From positions 124,001-188,000 of the forward strand of contig NZ_BQUV01000001.1 of the NCBI RefSeq assembly GCF_022835695.1: a DNA stretch of 64,000 nucleotides, written 5' to 3'. The position numbers and the translations under genes are program-made. Shown piece after piece: positions 34,724 to 43,845 of this stretch. The notes under the pieces were generated by a model that saw only the letters and a list, made by a program, of their open reading frames with translations, did no database searches and was not told the DNA's origin. Every line of letters begins with the position of its first letter. Position 1 is the stretch's first letter. Origin of the DNA: Bradyrhizobium sp. Ce-3. Its GTDB lineage: Bacteria > Pseudomonadota > Alphaproteobacteria > Rhizobiales > Xanthobacteraceae.

Positions 34724-35398
34724 TCAGCCGCGCTTGCGCGCCGATGCCGGCTTTGCCGACCGTGCGCCGGCAGGCCGCGGCGATGCCGCGCGTGCCGCCG
34801 TCGTCCTGGACGGCTTCGCCGGCTCGGCCGCGCCGTGCTCGAGCGCAGTCCACTTGCTGTCGTCGAGCAATCGCTCGAACAGGCGATCGCGCTCCGCCTC
34901 GGTCAGCGACAACATGCCGAACAACGAACTCAGCAGCAGCCCCCGTGCCGCCGCCCAGCGCAGCAGCGCCAGATCCGGATCGCACGCCTCGGCCTTCATC
35001 AGCGCAACCTTCTTGATGTCGACATCGCGCGGCATCGCCATCAATTCCGGATTCGCGTTCATCGCCGCCAGCAGCGCGAACGCCCCTGCCCGCGGCGTCG
35101 AGATCGCTTCCTTGAGCGTGGCGATCTGCGCCGCCAGTTCGGGCTGGTCCGAGGTCTCGCGCGCCTTTTCGAGGTAGCGGGTCGAGAACTCCTCGAAATG
35201 CGTCATCTGCTGCTCGAGCAAGGCGCGCAGCACCGCTTCCTTGGTGCGGAACTGATGCATCACGCCGCCCTTGCTGAGACCGCTCTCGCGCGCAATCGCG
35301 TCCAGCGTCAGGCGCCCCGGACCATCGCGTGTCACGATGGTGATCGCGGCGTCGAGCGCGGCGTTGCGGGAGCGTTCCGAGCGGGAAGGATTGTCCAT
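34724..35398 (-). CDS. TetR family transcriptional regulator
   Basis: 224 residues. N-terminal helix-turn-helix at about 10-60: NAALDAAITIVTRDGPGRLT, then IARESGLSKGGVMHQFRTKE. The C-terminal 30 residues are a basic Ala/Arg/Lys tail (SKPASARKRG-like) that may be disordered. The gene sits between two near-identical palindromes about 1.4 kb apart, and its neighbours on both sides are of unknown function. Target genes are inferred to be the DUF3313 gene and the 94-residue protein. Confidence 0.92.
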   Translation of the reverse strand: MDNPSRSERSRNAALDAAITIVTRDGPGRLTLDAIARESGLSKGGVMHQFRTKEAVLRALLEQQMTHFEEFSTRYLEKARETSDQPELAAQIATLKEAISTPRAGAFALLAAMNANPELMAMPRDVDIKKVALMKAEACDPDLALLRWAAARGLLLSSLFGMLSLTEAERDRLFERLLDDSKWTALEHGAAEPAKPSRTTAARAASPRPAGARSAKPASARKRG

Positions 35399-35572
35399 GG
35401 GGCTACTTACTCAGGAAGGAGTCGCTTGAGAGCACAGTATCTCAGCGGCTTCAGTCAATCTCAAGCGCTGCATCGGCTTCTGCCAGGCAGCGCGAACGAC
35501 GTACCCACATGTCAGCATCGGCGTCGGGCGGCGCGCCATGCCGACCAATTGATCATCGCGCCATCTGATCGC

Positions 35573-35857
35573 TTACGCGCATGCGCTGACGGAGCCACGA
35601 ACCTTCTGCAGCAGGCGGCGGCGCAGGCCGTGAAGAAAACCATGGGCCATTCGGCCGATCACCCTTTCGCCGCGACCACGCGCGCGGGCGACCGTTTCCG
35701 CATCGGAATAGCTGGCGGCGACGATCGTTCCATGCCTGCCGCCATCGAGTTTCAGGTCGGTCAGATAGACAAGGCTGCGCGACGTCAGCAGCGCCGCCTG
35801 TGCGTCGCTGAAACCGGTCAGTTCATCGCAAACGTCTACGGCCTCGTCGTTCACCAT
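35573..35857 (-). CDS. Hypothetical protein behind a TetR-type palindrome
   Basis: 94 residues starting MVNDEAVDVCDELTGFSDAQ. A very strong GGGAGGAG ribosome site fixes the start at 35857, so the open frame further upstream is not coding. The middle reads like an alpha/beta fold (SLVYLTDLKLDGGRHGTIVA) and the C-terminus is basic (GLRRRLLQKVRG). No known motif. The palindrome 35911-35934 lies 54 bases upstream, suggesting regulation by the downstream TetR gene. Confidence 0.6.
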   Translation of the reverse strand: MVNDEAVDVCDELTGFSDAQAALLTSRSLVYLTDLKLDGGRHGTIVAASYSDAETVARARGRGERVIGRMAHGFLHGLRRRLLQKVRGSVSACA

Positions 35858-35910
35858 GCTCCTCCCGCCAGAGCGGCCCCGGGAGCGAGGCACGCATCTT
35901 GGCGATATCA

Positions 35911-35934
35911 TACAAACCAACTGGATGGTTTGTA
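35911..35934. promoter_or_regulatory. TetR-type palindrome, copy 2
   Basis: TACAAACCA (35911-35919), six-base spacer, TGGTTTGTA (35926-35934): a perfect 9-bp inverted repeat. It is in the divergent region between the 94-residue protein (start 35857) and the SnoaL-like protein (start 36053), so it could control either or both. Confidence 0.7.
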
Positions 35935-36052
35935 AATGGGCAAAATGACGCGATCCTGCGGATTTCTGATGTCTTCGCGCATCGGCGTGTCGGATCGACG
36001 CCCTCGCCTTCGTCCTCGGAGCATGGATCAGCCCGCACGCGGAGCACGAGCG

Positions 36053-36445
36053 ATGACACAGCAGAGCCAGACGGCGCAGACCGAAGTCAGAGCACTTATC
36101 GACGCCTGGGCGGACGCCGTCCGCAGGCACGATTATCCAGGCGTGCTCGCCCATCACGATCAGGACATCGTGATGTTCGACGTGCCGCCGCCGTTGCAGT
36201 TACGCGGACTTGATGCGTACAGGAAGACTTGGGACCTGTTCTTCGGCTGCCAGCGCTCGACCTACGCCTTCGATATCGAGGAGATCGTGATCACGGCCGG
36301 CGACGACGTCGCTTTCGCTGTCGCGGTCATGCGTTGCGGCCCACTCGACGCCACGTTCCAGTTCCGCCTGACGATCGGATTGCGCAAGGTCGACGGCAGC
36401 TGGCGCATCACCCACGAGCACCATTCGGTGCCGGCGACGGACTAG
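36053..36445 (+). CDS. SnoaL-like / NTF2-like fold protein
   Basis: 130 residues. The NTF2-like pattern is clear: VRALIDAWADAVRRHDYPGV, HHDQDIVMFDVPPP, LRGLDAYRKTWDLFF, then DDVAFAVAVMRCG and GSWRITHEHHSVP. These small cone folds act as isomerases, hydrolases or ligand binders; the function here is not determined. The start at 36053 has GGAG nine bases upstream; an in-frame ATG ten codons earlier is possible. It is divergent from the 94-residue gene across the palindrome. Confidence 0.85.
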   Translation: MTQQSQTAQTEVRALIDAWADAVRRHDYPGVLAHHDQDIVMFDVPPPLQLRGLDAYRKTWDLFFGCQRSTYAFDIEEIVITAGDDVAFAVAVMRCGPLDATFQFRLTIGLRKVDGSWRITHEHHSVPATD

Positions 36446-36530
36446 AATTGGTGGGCAGGTTAGGCGAAGCCGTAACCCGCCGACTTTCCTTGCCGCACGA
36501 AGACGGCGAGTTACGCTTCGCTGACCCGCC

Positions 36531-37775
36531 CTACGCTCGCTTCGCCGTCGCACGCCACGCGATGGCGAGCGCGAGCAGCAGCAGCGCGCCGGCCAGGTAG
36601 AATGGCGCGCCGGGCATTTTGACCGGCAGATTGTCGCCGATGAAATAAGCAAACGTCAGCGTGAACAGGAACGGGCCGATCAATTCCGACATGCTCTGCA
36701 CGCTCGAGGTCGCGCCCTGCAACTGGCCCTGCTGGTCGGCGGCGACGAGCTGCGTCGTCAGGGCCTGCGTCGCGGCGCCGGAAAGGCCCCACAGCGCCAT
36801 CACGGGAATGCCGATCCAGAATAGTTGCCCGGTCGGCGCTGCGCCGAAGATCACGAAGCCCAGCGCGCCGCAGACGAGGCCGAGGAACAGCGCGTTGCGC
36901 TCACCGAGCAGCTTGACGATCGGGCCGATCGCCGCGCCCTGCACGATCATGCCGCAGAGGCCGACCAGCGCCAGCGTCGCGCCGACCGTGCCGGTGTCCC
37001 AGCCGTAGCGATAGGTGGCGTAGAGCACGAACACCGAGGGCAGCACGACATGCGCGAGCTGGCCGAAGAAGGTCGCCAGCGACAGGCCGGCCAGCGTCGG
37101 GTTCGCGCACAGGAAGCGCAGCGCGCCGATCGGATTGGCGCTCTTCCATTTGAACGGCGCACGCCGCTCGACCGGCAGCGATTCCGGCAGGATAAAAAGG
37201 CCATAGAGCCCGTTGACGAAGCTCAGGCCCGCCGCCGCCCAGAACGGCAGCCGCGGATCGATCTCGCCGAGCAGGCCGCCGAGCGCCGGTCCCAGGATGA
37301 AGCCGGCGCCGAACGCGACGCCGATCTTGCCGAACATCGCGGCGCGCTGCTCGGGCGCGGTGACGTCGGCGATATAAGCGAACACGGTCGAGATGCTCGA
37401 CGAGGTGATGCCCGAGATCGCCCGCCCGATGAACAGCCAGATCAGGTTCGGCGCCAGCGCCATCAGCACATAGTCGGCTGCGAGGCCGAAATTCGACAGC
37501 AGCACCACCGGCCGGCGGCCGAAGCGATCGGACAGCGCGCCGAGGATCGGCGAGCAGACGAACTGCATCAACGCCCAGATCGAGCCGAACACGCCGAAGA
37601 TGCGCGCGGCGTTCGCGGTGTCGTTGCTGACGAAGCCTTCGATCAGCTTGGGCAGGATCGGGATGATGATCCCGAGCGCGAGCATGTCGAGCAGCAGCGT
37701 GATGAAGATGAAGATCACCGCGCCGCTGCGCGGTTGCGACACTGAAACTGTGTCAGTTCGCGCCTCTCCGTTCAC
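36531..37775 (-). CDS. TetA-like MFS drug exporter
   Basis: 414 residues with 12 membrane helices. Motif A of the drug:H+ antiporters is present ([12 protein letters not shown], about residues 79-90), and the opening [20 protein letters not shown] is characteristic of the TCR/TetA group. It may expel tetracycline-like compounds or other hydrophobic substrates; resistance is not shown. The start codon overlaps der by four bases (ATGA), with der upstream, which is an odd partner for a transporter. No TetR-type regulator is adjacent. Confidence 0.88.
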   Translation of the reverse strand: MNGEARTDTVSVSQPRSGAVIFIFITLLLDMLALGIIIPILPKLIEGFVSNDTANAARIFGVFGSIWALMQFVCSPILGALSDRFGRRPVVLLSNFGLAADYVLMALAPNLIWLFIGRAISGITSSSISTVFAYIADVTAPEQRAAMFGKIGVAFGAGFILGPALGGLLGEIDPRLPFWAAAGLSFVNGLYGLFILPESLPVERRAPFKWKSANPIGALRFLCANPTLAGLSLATFFGQLAHVVLPSVFVLYATYRYGWDTGTVGATLALVGLCGMIVQGAAIGPIVKLLGERNALFLGLVCGALGFVIFGAAPTGQLFWIGIPVMALWGLSGAATQALTTQLVAADQQGQLQGATSSVQSMSELIGPFLFTLTFAYFIGDNLPVKMPGAPFYLAGALLLLALAIAWRATAKRA

Positions 37776-39154
37776 GACGGCCGTTTGCGCTTGTGGGCGA
37801 ACGGATTGGCCTTCTCGCGCAGCGTGATTCTAACAGGCGTGCCCGGCAGATCGAAGGTCTCGCGCAGCGAGTTGATGAGATAGCGCAGATAGGACCTGGG
37901 AATCGCGTCGGCGCGCGAGCAGAACAGCACCAAGCTCGGCGGGCGCGCCTTTACCTGCGTGATGTAGTTCAGCTTCAGCCGGCGGCCCGAAACAGCCGGT
38001 GGCGGATTGGCCTGGATCGCCTGCTCGAACCAGCGATTGAGCGCGGAGGTCGGCAAGCGCCGGTTCCAGACTGCATAGGCCTCCTGGATCGCCGTCATCA
38101 GGCGATCGATACCCTCGCCCATCAGGCCGGAAACCGCGACGATCGGCGCGCCCTTGACCTGCGGCAGCCAGTGGTCGGCATCGGTGCGCAGCTGCGAGAT
38201 CTGGTTCGGCTTGCGCTCGACCAGGTCCCATTTGTTGACCGCGAGCACGATGGCGCGGCCCTCGCGCTCGATCAGGTCGGCGATGCGCAGGTCCTGCTCC
38301 TCGAACTTGTTCTGCGCGTCCATCATCATCACGACGACTTCGGCGAAGCGCACCGCGCGCAACGCGTCGGCGACCGAGAGCTTCTCCAGCTTTTCCTCGA
38401 TCCGCGAGCGGCGGCGCAGGCCTGCGGTGTCGAACACCCGGAACTGGCGGCCCTGCCAGGTGATCTCGACCGCGATGGAATCGCGCGTGGTGCCGGCCTC
38501 GGGGCTGGTTAGCAGCCGCTCCTCGCCGAGCAGATGGTTGATCAGCGTCGACTTGCCGGCATTGGGCCGGCCGACGATGGCGACGCGGATCGGACGCTGC
38601 GCGGCCTCCTCCTCCGAGATGTCCTCATCATCCTCAGCCTCGTCGTCGTCCTCCGGCGTCTCGGGCACCAGCGTGCTCAGCGCCTCGTGGAGGTCGGCCA
38701 TGCCCTCGCCATGCTCGGCCGAGATCTGCACGGGATCGCCGAGGCCCAGCGCGTAGGATTCCATCGCGCCGATCTCGCCATGCTTGCCCTCGGCCTTGTT
38801 GGCGACCAGCACCACCGGCTTGTTGGCCTTGCGGGCGAAATCGGCGAAGGCGCGGTCGGTCGGCGTCAGGCCGACGCGGGCGTCGATCACGAACATCAGG
38901 GCGTCGGCGAGTTCGATCGCGGTTTCGGTCTGCTCCTGCATCCGCGCCGTCAGCGAACCCTTGGCGCCCTCGTCGAGCCCCGCGGTGTCGATGATGGTGA
39001 AGTCGAGATCATAGAGCCTGGCCTGGCCCTCGCGGCGGTCGCGCGTCACCCCGGGCTCGTCGTCGACCAGCGCGAGTTTCTGGCCGACCAGCCGGTTGAA
39101 CAGCGTCGACTTTCCGACATTGGGCCGGCCGATAATGGCGATGGTAAAGGACAT
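37772..39154 (-). CDS. der: Ribosome biogenesis GTPase Der (EngA)
   Basis: 460 residues with two tandem GTPase domains. G1 motifs are [11 protein letters not shown] (about 8-18) and [10 protein letters not shown] (about 195-204). An acidic linker separates them ([18 protein letters not shown], about 175-192). The C-terminal KH-like domain includes [17 protein letters not shown]. It acts in 50S subunit maturation. It is upstream of and overlaps the MFS gene. Confidence 0.97.
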   Translation of the reverse strand: MSFTIAIIGRPNVGKSTLFNRLVGQKLALVDDEPGVTRDRREGQARLYDLDFTIIDTAGLDEGAKGSLTARMQEQTETAIELADALMFVIDARVGLTPTDRAFADFARKANKPVVLVANKAEGKHGEIGAMESYALGLGDPVQISAEHGEGMADLHEALSTLVPETPEDDDEAEDDEDISEEEAAQRPIRVAIVGRPNAGKSTLINHLLGEERLLTSPEAGTTRDSIAVEITWQGRQFRVFDTAGLRRRSRIEEKLEKLSVADALRAVRFAEVVVMMMDAQNKFEEQDLRIADLIEREGRAIVLAVNKWDLVERKPNQISQLRTDADHWLPQVKGAPIVAVSGLMGEGIDRLMTAIQEAYAVWNRRLPTSALNRWFEQAIQANPPPAVSGRRLKLNYITQVKARPPSLVLFCSRADAIPRSYLRYLINSLRETFDLPGTPVRITLREKANPFAHKRKRPS

Positions 39155-39260
39155 GGATCATCCAGGCGCCGCGGCGCGGCGCGCGTCAATGAATTGAAAG
39201 AGGAGCCTAAAGCGCGATGCGATTGGGTTGAATAGTCATCGCGCTTCAGGTTCTGGTTTT

Positions 39261-39307
39261 AGCATGATCTTTCCGGAAAGCCGCTTCGCACTTTTCCGGA
39301 TCATGCT
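39261..39307. repeat. REP-like palindrome (type E, copy 1)
   Basis: AGCATGATC near 39261 pairs with GATCATGCT ending at 39307, with an inner TTCCGGAAA. It overlaps the stop codon of the following lipoprotein gene. A near-identical copy lies at 39896-39940. Confidence 0.75.
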
Positions 39308-39860
39308 AGCGGCTAAATCCGCCGCTCGGTAGCGGCGCGGGGAACGCACCGCCGGATTGTTGCGAGGTCTGGGTCTGCTGGCCCGGCGCCGCGGGCTGTG
39401 CCTGCTGATCGTCGGGAGGCGGCGCGGTGGTGCGGCGGCGGACGATCTTCTTCGGCTTCGGATCCGGCGGCACCGCGGCGGGCGCGCCCTCCTCGGTTGC
39501 GGCGTCGGGAGCAGCCGCCTGATCGGCGGCCGGTGCCGCCCGCTTGGCGTGCTTCTTGGCGCCCTTCGGCGGCTCGGCGGGCGGAGCCGGCTGAGCGGCA
39601 GCGGCCGCGGCGGCGTTCTGCTGGTCGAGCTGCTCCTGCGGCGAGCCCTTGTACAATTCCTTCGGCACGCCCTGCTCGAGGCCGGGCACGCCTTCGGGGA
39701 ACACCGGCTTGCGGTCGCCCGCCAGCTTCTTCTTGGTGTCGAGGAAGTCGAGCATGTCGCTCGGGTCGAAATTGGCCATGCCGCCACCGCCGCAGCCGGC
39801 CAGCGCGCTGCAAAGCGCGGTGAGGACTGCGGCTGCGATCAGGCGTTGCGAGCGGCGCAT
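39306..39860 (-). CDS. Hypothetical lipoprotein
   Basis: 184 residues. Signal peptide with lipobox SALAGC (Cys about residue 22). A short conserved-looking block, NFDPSDMLDFLDTKKKLAGD then FPEGVPGLEQGVPKELYKG (about 29-74), precedes a low-complexity Ala/Pro/Gln tail. In related genomes a BamB-type propeller often occupies the position between der and the TPR gene; this protein shows no propeller repeats. The start at 39860 (MRRSQRLIAAAVL) is chosen over an in-frame ATG 26 codons upstream, which would lie within a type E repeat. Confidence 0.75.
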   Translation of the reverse strand: MRRSQRLIAAAVLTALCSALAGCGGGGMANFDPSDMLDFLDTKKKLAGDRKPVFPEGVPGLEQGVPKELYKGSPQEQLDQQNAAAAAAAQPAPPAEPPKGAKKHAKRAAPAADQAAAPDAATEEGAPAAVPPDPKPKKIVRRRTTAPPPDDQQAQPAAPGQQTQTSQQSGGAFPAPLPSGGFSR

Positions 39861-39895
39861 GGTCGATCTCTCACTCAGACTCAGGGTTTGTCTGG

Positions 39896-39940
39896 GCATG
39901 ATCCGATCGGAAAACCGGTTCCCACTTTTCCGGATCATGC
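39896..39940. repeat. REP-like palindrome (type E, copy 2)
   Basis: GCATGATCC pairs with GGATCATGC across 45 bases, with CGGAAAACCGG inside. It lies between the TPR gene stop and the lipoprotein start; the lipoprotein gene is thus bracketed by two copies in tandem. Confidence 0.75.
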
Positions 39941-39946
39941 CTCAGG

Positions 39947-40603
39947 TCAGCTCTTGGCGACCGGCGGCAACAGTGCCTGCAGCGCTTCAGCGCGCGAACG
40001 CAGGCTCGGCGGCGTCTCGCCGTCATTGGCAATCTGGTCGAGCCACTGCCGCGCGGCGGTGGCGTCGTTGGCGCGCCAGGCCGACAGCGCCAAGAGTTCG
40101 CGCGCGGAGTGGCGGAAGGTCGAATCCTTCGACGTCGCGGTGGCCTCGAGCCGCTGCAGCATGTTCGGATAGGTCGTGGTTTCCATCAGGATCTGCGCGG
40201 CGCGGATCCGCGCCAGGTCCTGCTCGGGACCGCCGACGCTGCGGTCGGCTGCGATCTCGTCATAGAGCTTGGCGGCGGCCGGCTGGTCGCGGGTCGCGAC
40301 CTCGGCGGCCATGCGCAGCCGTGCCAGGTTGCGGTAACCGGACGGCGCTTTGGTGATGAGGTCGGCAAAGGCGGCCTCGGCCTCGGCATGCTTGTTCTGG
40401 TCCGACAGCTCGACGGCGCGGTCGAACGCCGCACCGGCCTCGGCGGCCTTCTTCCCTTCGAGATATTGATAGCCGCGCCAGCCACCGACGCCCGCGACCA
40501 CCAGGATCGCCAGCGCGATGATAAAGATCGAGTACTTGTCCCACAGCTTCTTGAGCTGATCGCGACGGACTTCCTCGTCGACTTCGTCAAATAATTCAGA
40601 CAC
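39947..40603 (-). CDS. TPR membrane protein (YfgM-like ancillary translocon subunit)
   Basis: 218 residues. One membrane helix at about 25-43 (YSIFIIALAILVVAGVGGW), preceded by an acidic N-terminus with the motif DEVDEEVRRDQLKKLWDKY, typical of YfgM-like proteins. The C-terminal part has TPR-like helices (AEAEAAFADLITKAPSGYRN). In E. coli YfgM works with the SecYEG/PpiD translocon. Position upstream of the lipoprotein and der is usual for alphaproteobacteria. Confidence 0.88.
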   Translation of the reverse strand: MSELFDEVDEEVRRDQLKKLWDKYSIFIIALAILVVAGVGGWRGYQYLEGKKAAEAGAAFDRAVELSDQNKHAEAEAAFADLITKAPSGYRNLARLRMAAEVATRDQPAAAKLYDEIAADRSVGGPEQDLARIRAAQILMETTTYPNMLQRLEATATSKDSTFRHSARELLALSAWRANDATAARQWLDQIANDGETPPSLRSRAEALQALLPPVAKS

Positions 40604-40760
40604 TTAAGGCTATCCCATCCCCTCGGGACCGCGAATCTCGGCGGAGCGCAGCCCCTACCTGATCCCCACATCGCGGCGGCGTTACCCTAACGGTGTGGCG
40701 GAGGCAAGGCAAAGCGAGGCGGATCAAAGCGTTAACGCGGGACGTTTGCACGGCCCCGGA

Positions 40761-42356
40761 TCACACCCCCGCCGACAGGCCCTCGCGCAGCTGCCGCTTG
40801 ATCACCTTGCCGTTGGCGTTGCGCGGCAGCGGCTCCGATGTCAGCGCCATCGTCTCCGGCACCTTGTAGTCGGACAGCCGCTCGGCGCACCAGGCGCGCA
40901 GGCTCTCCGCATTCACCTCGGTGCGGGTCACGATCACCGCATGCACGCGCTCGCCGAGCACCGGGCACGGTTTTGCGATGATCGCGCTCTCGACCACGGC
41001 CGGATGGCCCGCGAGCACGGACTCGACCTCGGCGGAATAGATCTTCAGCCCGCCGCGGTTGATCATGTCCTTCTGGCGATCAAACACCCGGACGAAGTTG
41101 TCGGCATCGACCGAGCCGAGATCGCCGGAATGCCAGAACCCTGCGGTGAAGCTCTCGGCGGTCGCCTGCGGATTGTTCCAGTAGCCCTTGATGACCGAGG
41201 CGCTGCGGATCCAGAGCTCGCCGATCTCGCCCCTCGGCACCTCGCGGCCGTCAGCGCCCATCACGATGATCTCGGCGCCGGGACACGGCAGGCCGACGCT
41301 GTCGATGTGGGCGGCGGTCAGTTCGCCCGGCATCAAGGTCGAGGGCGACGTCGTCTCGGTCGCGCCGTAGCAATTGGCAAGCTTGAGCCCGGGAATCTTG
41401 GCGTCGAGCCTTTCGATGGTCGCGACCGGCATCGGCGCGCCGCCGAAGCCGCCGATCCGCCAGCTCGACAGATCGGTGCTGTCGAAATCCGGCTGCATCA
41501 GGCAGAGATTGTACATCGCCGGCACCATCACCGTGTAGGTGACTCGCTCGCGCGCCGCGACCTTCAGATATTCCGACGCCTTGAACTCCGGCATGATGAT
41601 CAGCGCGCCGGCGCAGCAGGCCATGGTGGTGACGTTGGCGACCGCGCCGGTGACATGGGCGAGCGGCACCGCGGCGATCGAGCGATCTGCCTTGGTCAGC
41701 TTCAGGCAGGAAGCGAACACCTGTGAGGAGTGGATGATGTTGCAATGGGCGAGCATCGCGCCCTTCGGCCGCCCCGTGGTGCCCGAGGTGTAGAGGATTA
41801 TCGCGGTGTCCTCTTCCTTCACCCCCGCCGGCGCCGCAGCCGGCGCGTTGTCGCGTAGCGCGCCGAATAGCGACGCACCGTCGTCGCTGACGGAGATCCG
41901 ATGTGCCAGGCCGGGAATGTCGGCGGCGTCGGGGATGCGGTCGGCAAGCGCAGCTTCGTGGACCAGGCACTTCGCACCGCAATCGTTCAGCACATAGGCG
42001 ATCTCGGGCTTCTGCTGGCGCGTCGAGAGCAACACCGTGACTAGCCCGGCATGGGCGGCGGCGAACATCGTCAGCACAAACTCAATGCGGTTGCCGAGCA
42101 GGATCGCGACGCGATCGCCGGGCGCAAGGCCGAGCTTTGCAAAGCCGGCCGCGACTTTCGCCGATTGCTCGGCGACCTCACGCCAAGATAGGCGCGTCGC
42201 GCCGCAGACCAGCGCCTCGCCGTCACCGTTCTGCGCGACAGCGTCGGCGATCATCGCCCACAGGCTGACCGGTCGCTCGACAAATGCCGGCACGACGCGG
42301 TCACCGAAGCGCGGCTCGAGCCGCATCGGCGGCACTGCGTGTTGCGACCAGTCCAT
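40761..42356 (-). CDS. Class I adenylate-forming acyl-CoA ligase
   Basis: 531 residues of the acyl-CoA synthetase/AMP-ligase family. Motif A5-like IILYTSGTTGRPKGAM (about 196-211), YGATETTSPS (about 322-331), DLGSVDADNFVRVFDRQKDM and PRNANGKVIKRQL carry the ATP- and CoA-binding loops; the Lys in the last motif is the adenylation lysine. The acid substrate is unknown. The start codon is ten bases downstream of the panB stop, suggesting that the two may share a transcript. Confidence 0.9.
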   Translation of the reverse strand: MDWSQHAVPPMRLEPRFGDRVVPAFVERPVSLWAMIADAVAQNGDGEALVCGATRLSWREVAEQSAKVAAGFAKLGLAPGDRVAILLGNRIEFVLTMFAAAHAGLVTVLLSTRQQKPEIAYVLNDCGAKCLVHEAALADRIPDAADIPGLAHRISVSDDGASLFGALRDNAPAAAPAGVKEEDTAIILYTSGTTGRPKGAMLAHCNIIHSSQVFASCLKLTKADRSIAAVPLAHVTGAVANVTTMACCAGALIIMPEFKASEYLKVAARERVTYTVMVPAMYNLCLMQPDFDSTDLSSWRIGGFGGAPMPVATIERLDAKIPGLKLANCYGATETTSPSTLMPGELTAAHIDSVGLPCPGAEIIVMGADGREVPRGEIGELWIRSASVIKGYWNNPQATAESFTAGFWHSGDLGSVDADNFVRVFDRQKDMINRGGLKIYSAEVESVLAGHPAVVESAIIAKPCPVLGERVHAVIVTRTEVNAESLRAWCAERLSDYKVPETMALTSEPLPRNANGKVIKRQLREGLSAGV

Positions 42357-42366
42357 GCGCCCCTCG

Positions 42367-43188
42367 TCAGCTCTTCTTCATGCCGTAGACGTGCTCCGGC
42401 CCCGGGAAGGCGCGGCTCTTGACGTCGCGCGCATAGCCCGCGATCGCTTCCTCGATCATCGGGCCGAGATTGCCGTAGCGGCGCACGAATTTCGGCGCGC
42501 GCGGCGACAGGCCGAGCATGTCCTCCAGCACCAGCACCTGGCCGTCGCAGGCCGCGCTGGCGCCGATGCCGATCGTCGGGACAGTGATCGATTGCGTGAT
42601 CTTGCGCGCCAGGGGCTCGGCGACCGCCTCGACCACGATCGAGAAGGCGCCGGCTTCCGCGATCGCCTTGGCGTCGTTTTCGATCGGCGCCCAGTTCTCC
42701 TCCTCGCGGCCCTGCGCGCGGAACGAGCCCAGCGTATTGATAGACTGCGGGGTCAGGCCGATATGGCCCATCACGGGAATGCCGCGCTCCGACAGGAACG
42801 CCACCGTCTCCGCCATCCGCGCCCCGCCCTCGAGCTTGACGGCGCCGCACAGGGTTTCCTTCATGATCCGCACCGCGGATTGAAACGCCTGCTCCTTCGA
42901 GCCCTCATAGGAGCCGAACGGCATGTCGACCACGACGAGGGCAGCTTGCGATCCGCGCATCACCGCGCGGCCCTGCAGGATCATCATATCGAGCGTGACG
43001 GGCACCGTGGTCTCGAAGCCATGCATGACGTTGCCGAGGGAATCGCCGACCAGGATCGCGTCGCAATGACGGTCGACCAGCGCGGCGGTGTGCGCGTGGT
43101 ACGACGTCAGCATCACGATCGGCTCACCGTTCTTGCGCGCGCGCAGATCGGGCGCGGTCTTGCGCTTGATGGCGGATTGAACAGACAT
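42367..43188 (-). CDS. panB: 3-methyl-2-oxobutanoate hydroxymethyltransferase
   Basis: 273 residues. First step of pantothenate synthesis, adding a hydroxymethyl group from methylene-tetrahydrofolate to ketoisovalerate. The motifs [45 protein letters not shown] and [12 protein letters not shown] are diagnostic. nnrU lies two bases downstream on the minus strand's upstream side, so nnrU-panB-ligase form one tight cluster. Confidence 0.97.
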   Translation of the reverse strand: MSVQSAIKRKTAPDLRARKNGEPIVMLTSYHAHTAALVDRHCDAILVGDSLGNVMHGFETTVPVTLDMMILQGRAVMRGSQAALVVVDMPFGSYEGSKEQAFQSAVRIMKETLCGAVKLEGGARMAETVAFLSERGIPVMGHIGLTPQSINTLGSFRAQGREEENWAPIENDAKAIAEAGAFSIVVEAVAEPLARKITQSITVPTIGIGASAACDGQVLVLEDMLGLSPRAPKFVRRYGNLGPMIEEAIAGYARDVKSRAFPGPEHVYGMKKS

Positions 43189-43190
43189 TG

Positions 43191-43775
43191 TCAGGCTCCC
43201 ATGACAGGCACGCCGATCACGACCGGGTGGAACGCAAACGCCAGCGCCAGATACGCAATGATACCGACCGCGATCGCGATCAGGTCGTTGGTCGGCCCGC
43301 CGACCGGGATCGGCGGCGCGCCGGCATCGGCACGGCGCTTCAGCGAGATCCGGTCATAGACCGCCCAGCCGAGGAACGAGCCGAACAGGATGATCGAGCC
43401 GAGATCGCCATTGGCGAGCAGATGCGCGAACGCCCACAGCTTCACGCCCGCCAGCATCGGGTGCTTCAGCGTGGTGTAGATGCGGCCGCGGATGTAGGAG
43501 GCGACGACGAGGATGACGGCGGGCAGCATCAAGGCCACCGTGATGTGCTTGAACGCGGTCGGCGGCGTCCAGACGTCGATCCAGCCGGTCGCGCGGTAGT
43601 GGCCGAAGCCCCAGATGATCAGCGCGAGGCCTGCGAACGACACCAGCGAATAGACACCCTTGTAGGCCCCCTCGCCCATCGCGCTGACGATACCCGCGCG
43701 CAGCTCGCGCAGGCTGGTCAGCACGTGGATGCCGAGGAACAGCACGAGACCCAGGATCATGACGAGCAGTCCCAC
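43191..43775 (-). CDS. NnrU family membrane protein
   Basis: 194 residues with about six membrane helices (for example 1-15, 36-58, 72-95, 108-135, 160-180). It fits the NnrU family; the opening [20 protein letters not shown] and [20 protein letters not shown] (about 99-118) are characteristic. NnrU was named from denitrification gene clusters, but no nitrogen-oxide genes are adjacent here, so the role is open. It ends two bases before panB. Confidence 0.85.
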   Translation of the reverse strand: MGLLVMILGLVLFLGIHVLTSLRELRAGIVSAMGEGAYKGVYSLVSFAGLALIIWGFGHYRATGWIDVWTPPTAFKHITVALMLPAVILVVASYIRGRIYTTLKHPMLAGVKLWAFAHLLANGDLGSIILFGSFLGWAVYDRISLKRRADAGAPPIPVGGPTNDLIAIAVGIIAYLALAFAFHPVVIGVPVMGA

Positions 43776-43845
43776 GATGTTCCTCCCTTGATTGATTAGT
43801 GCCTTCGCGTATCACCTTCGCCGGGCGGGTGGCAATGCGTCCGCT

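Noticed and set aside
35405-35426. ACTTACTC...GAGTCGCT as an operator for the TetR gene at 34724
   Set aside because: Only five of eight positions are symmetrical, too weak beside the two strong palindromes nearby.
36531-37775. Acquired tetracycline resistance gene
   Set aside because: No mobile element or divergent tetR, base composition is like its neighbours, and it overlaps a housekeeping gene.
43191-43775. Nitrogen-oxide regulon because of NnrU
   Set aside because: No FNR/NnrR-type TTGAT-N4-ATCAA box upstream and no denitrification genes nearby.
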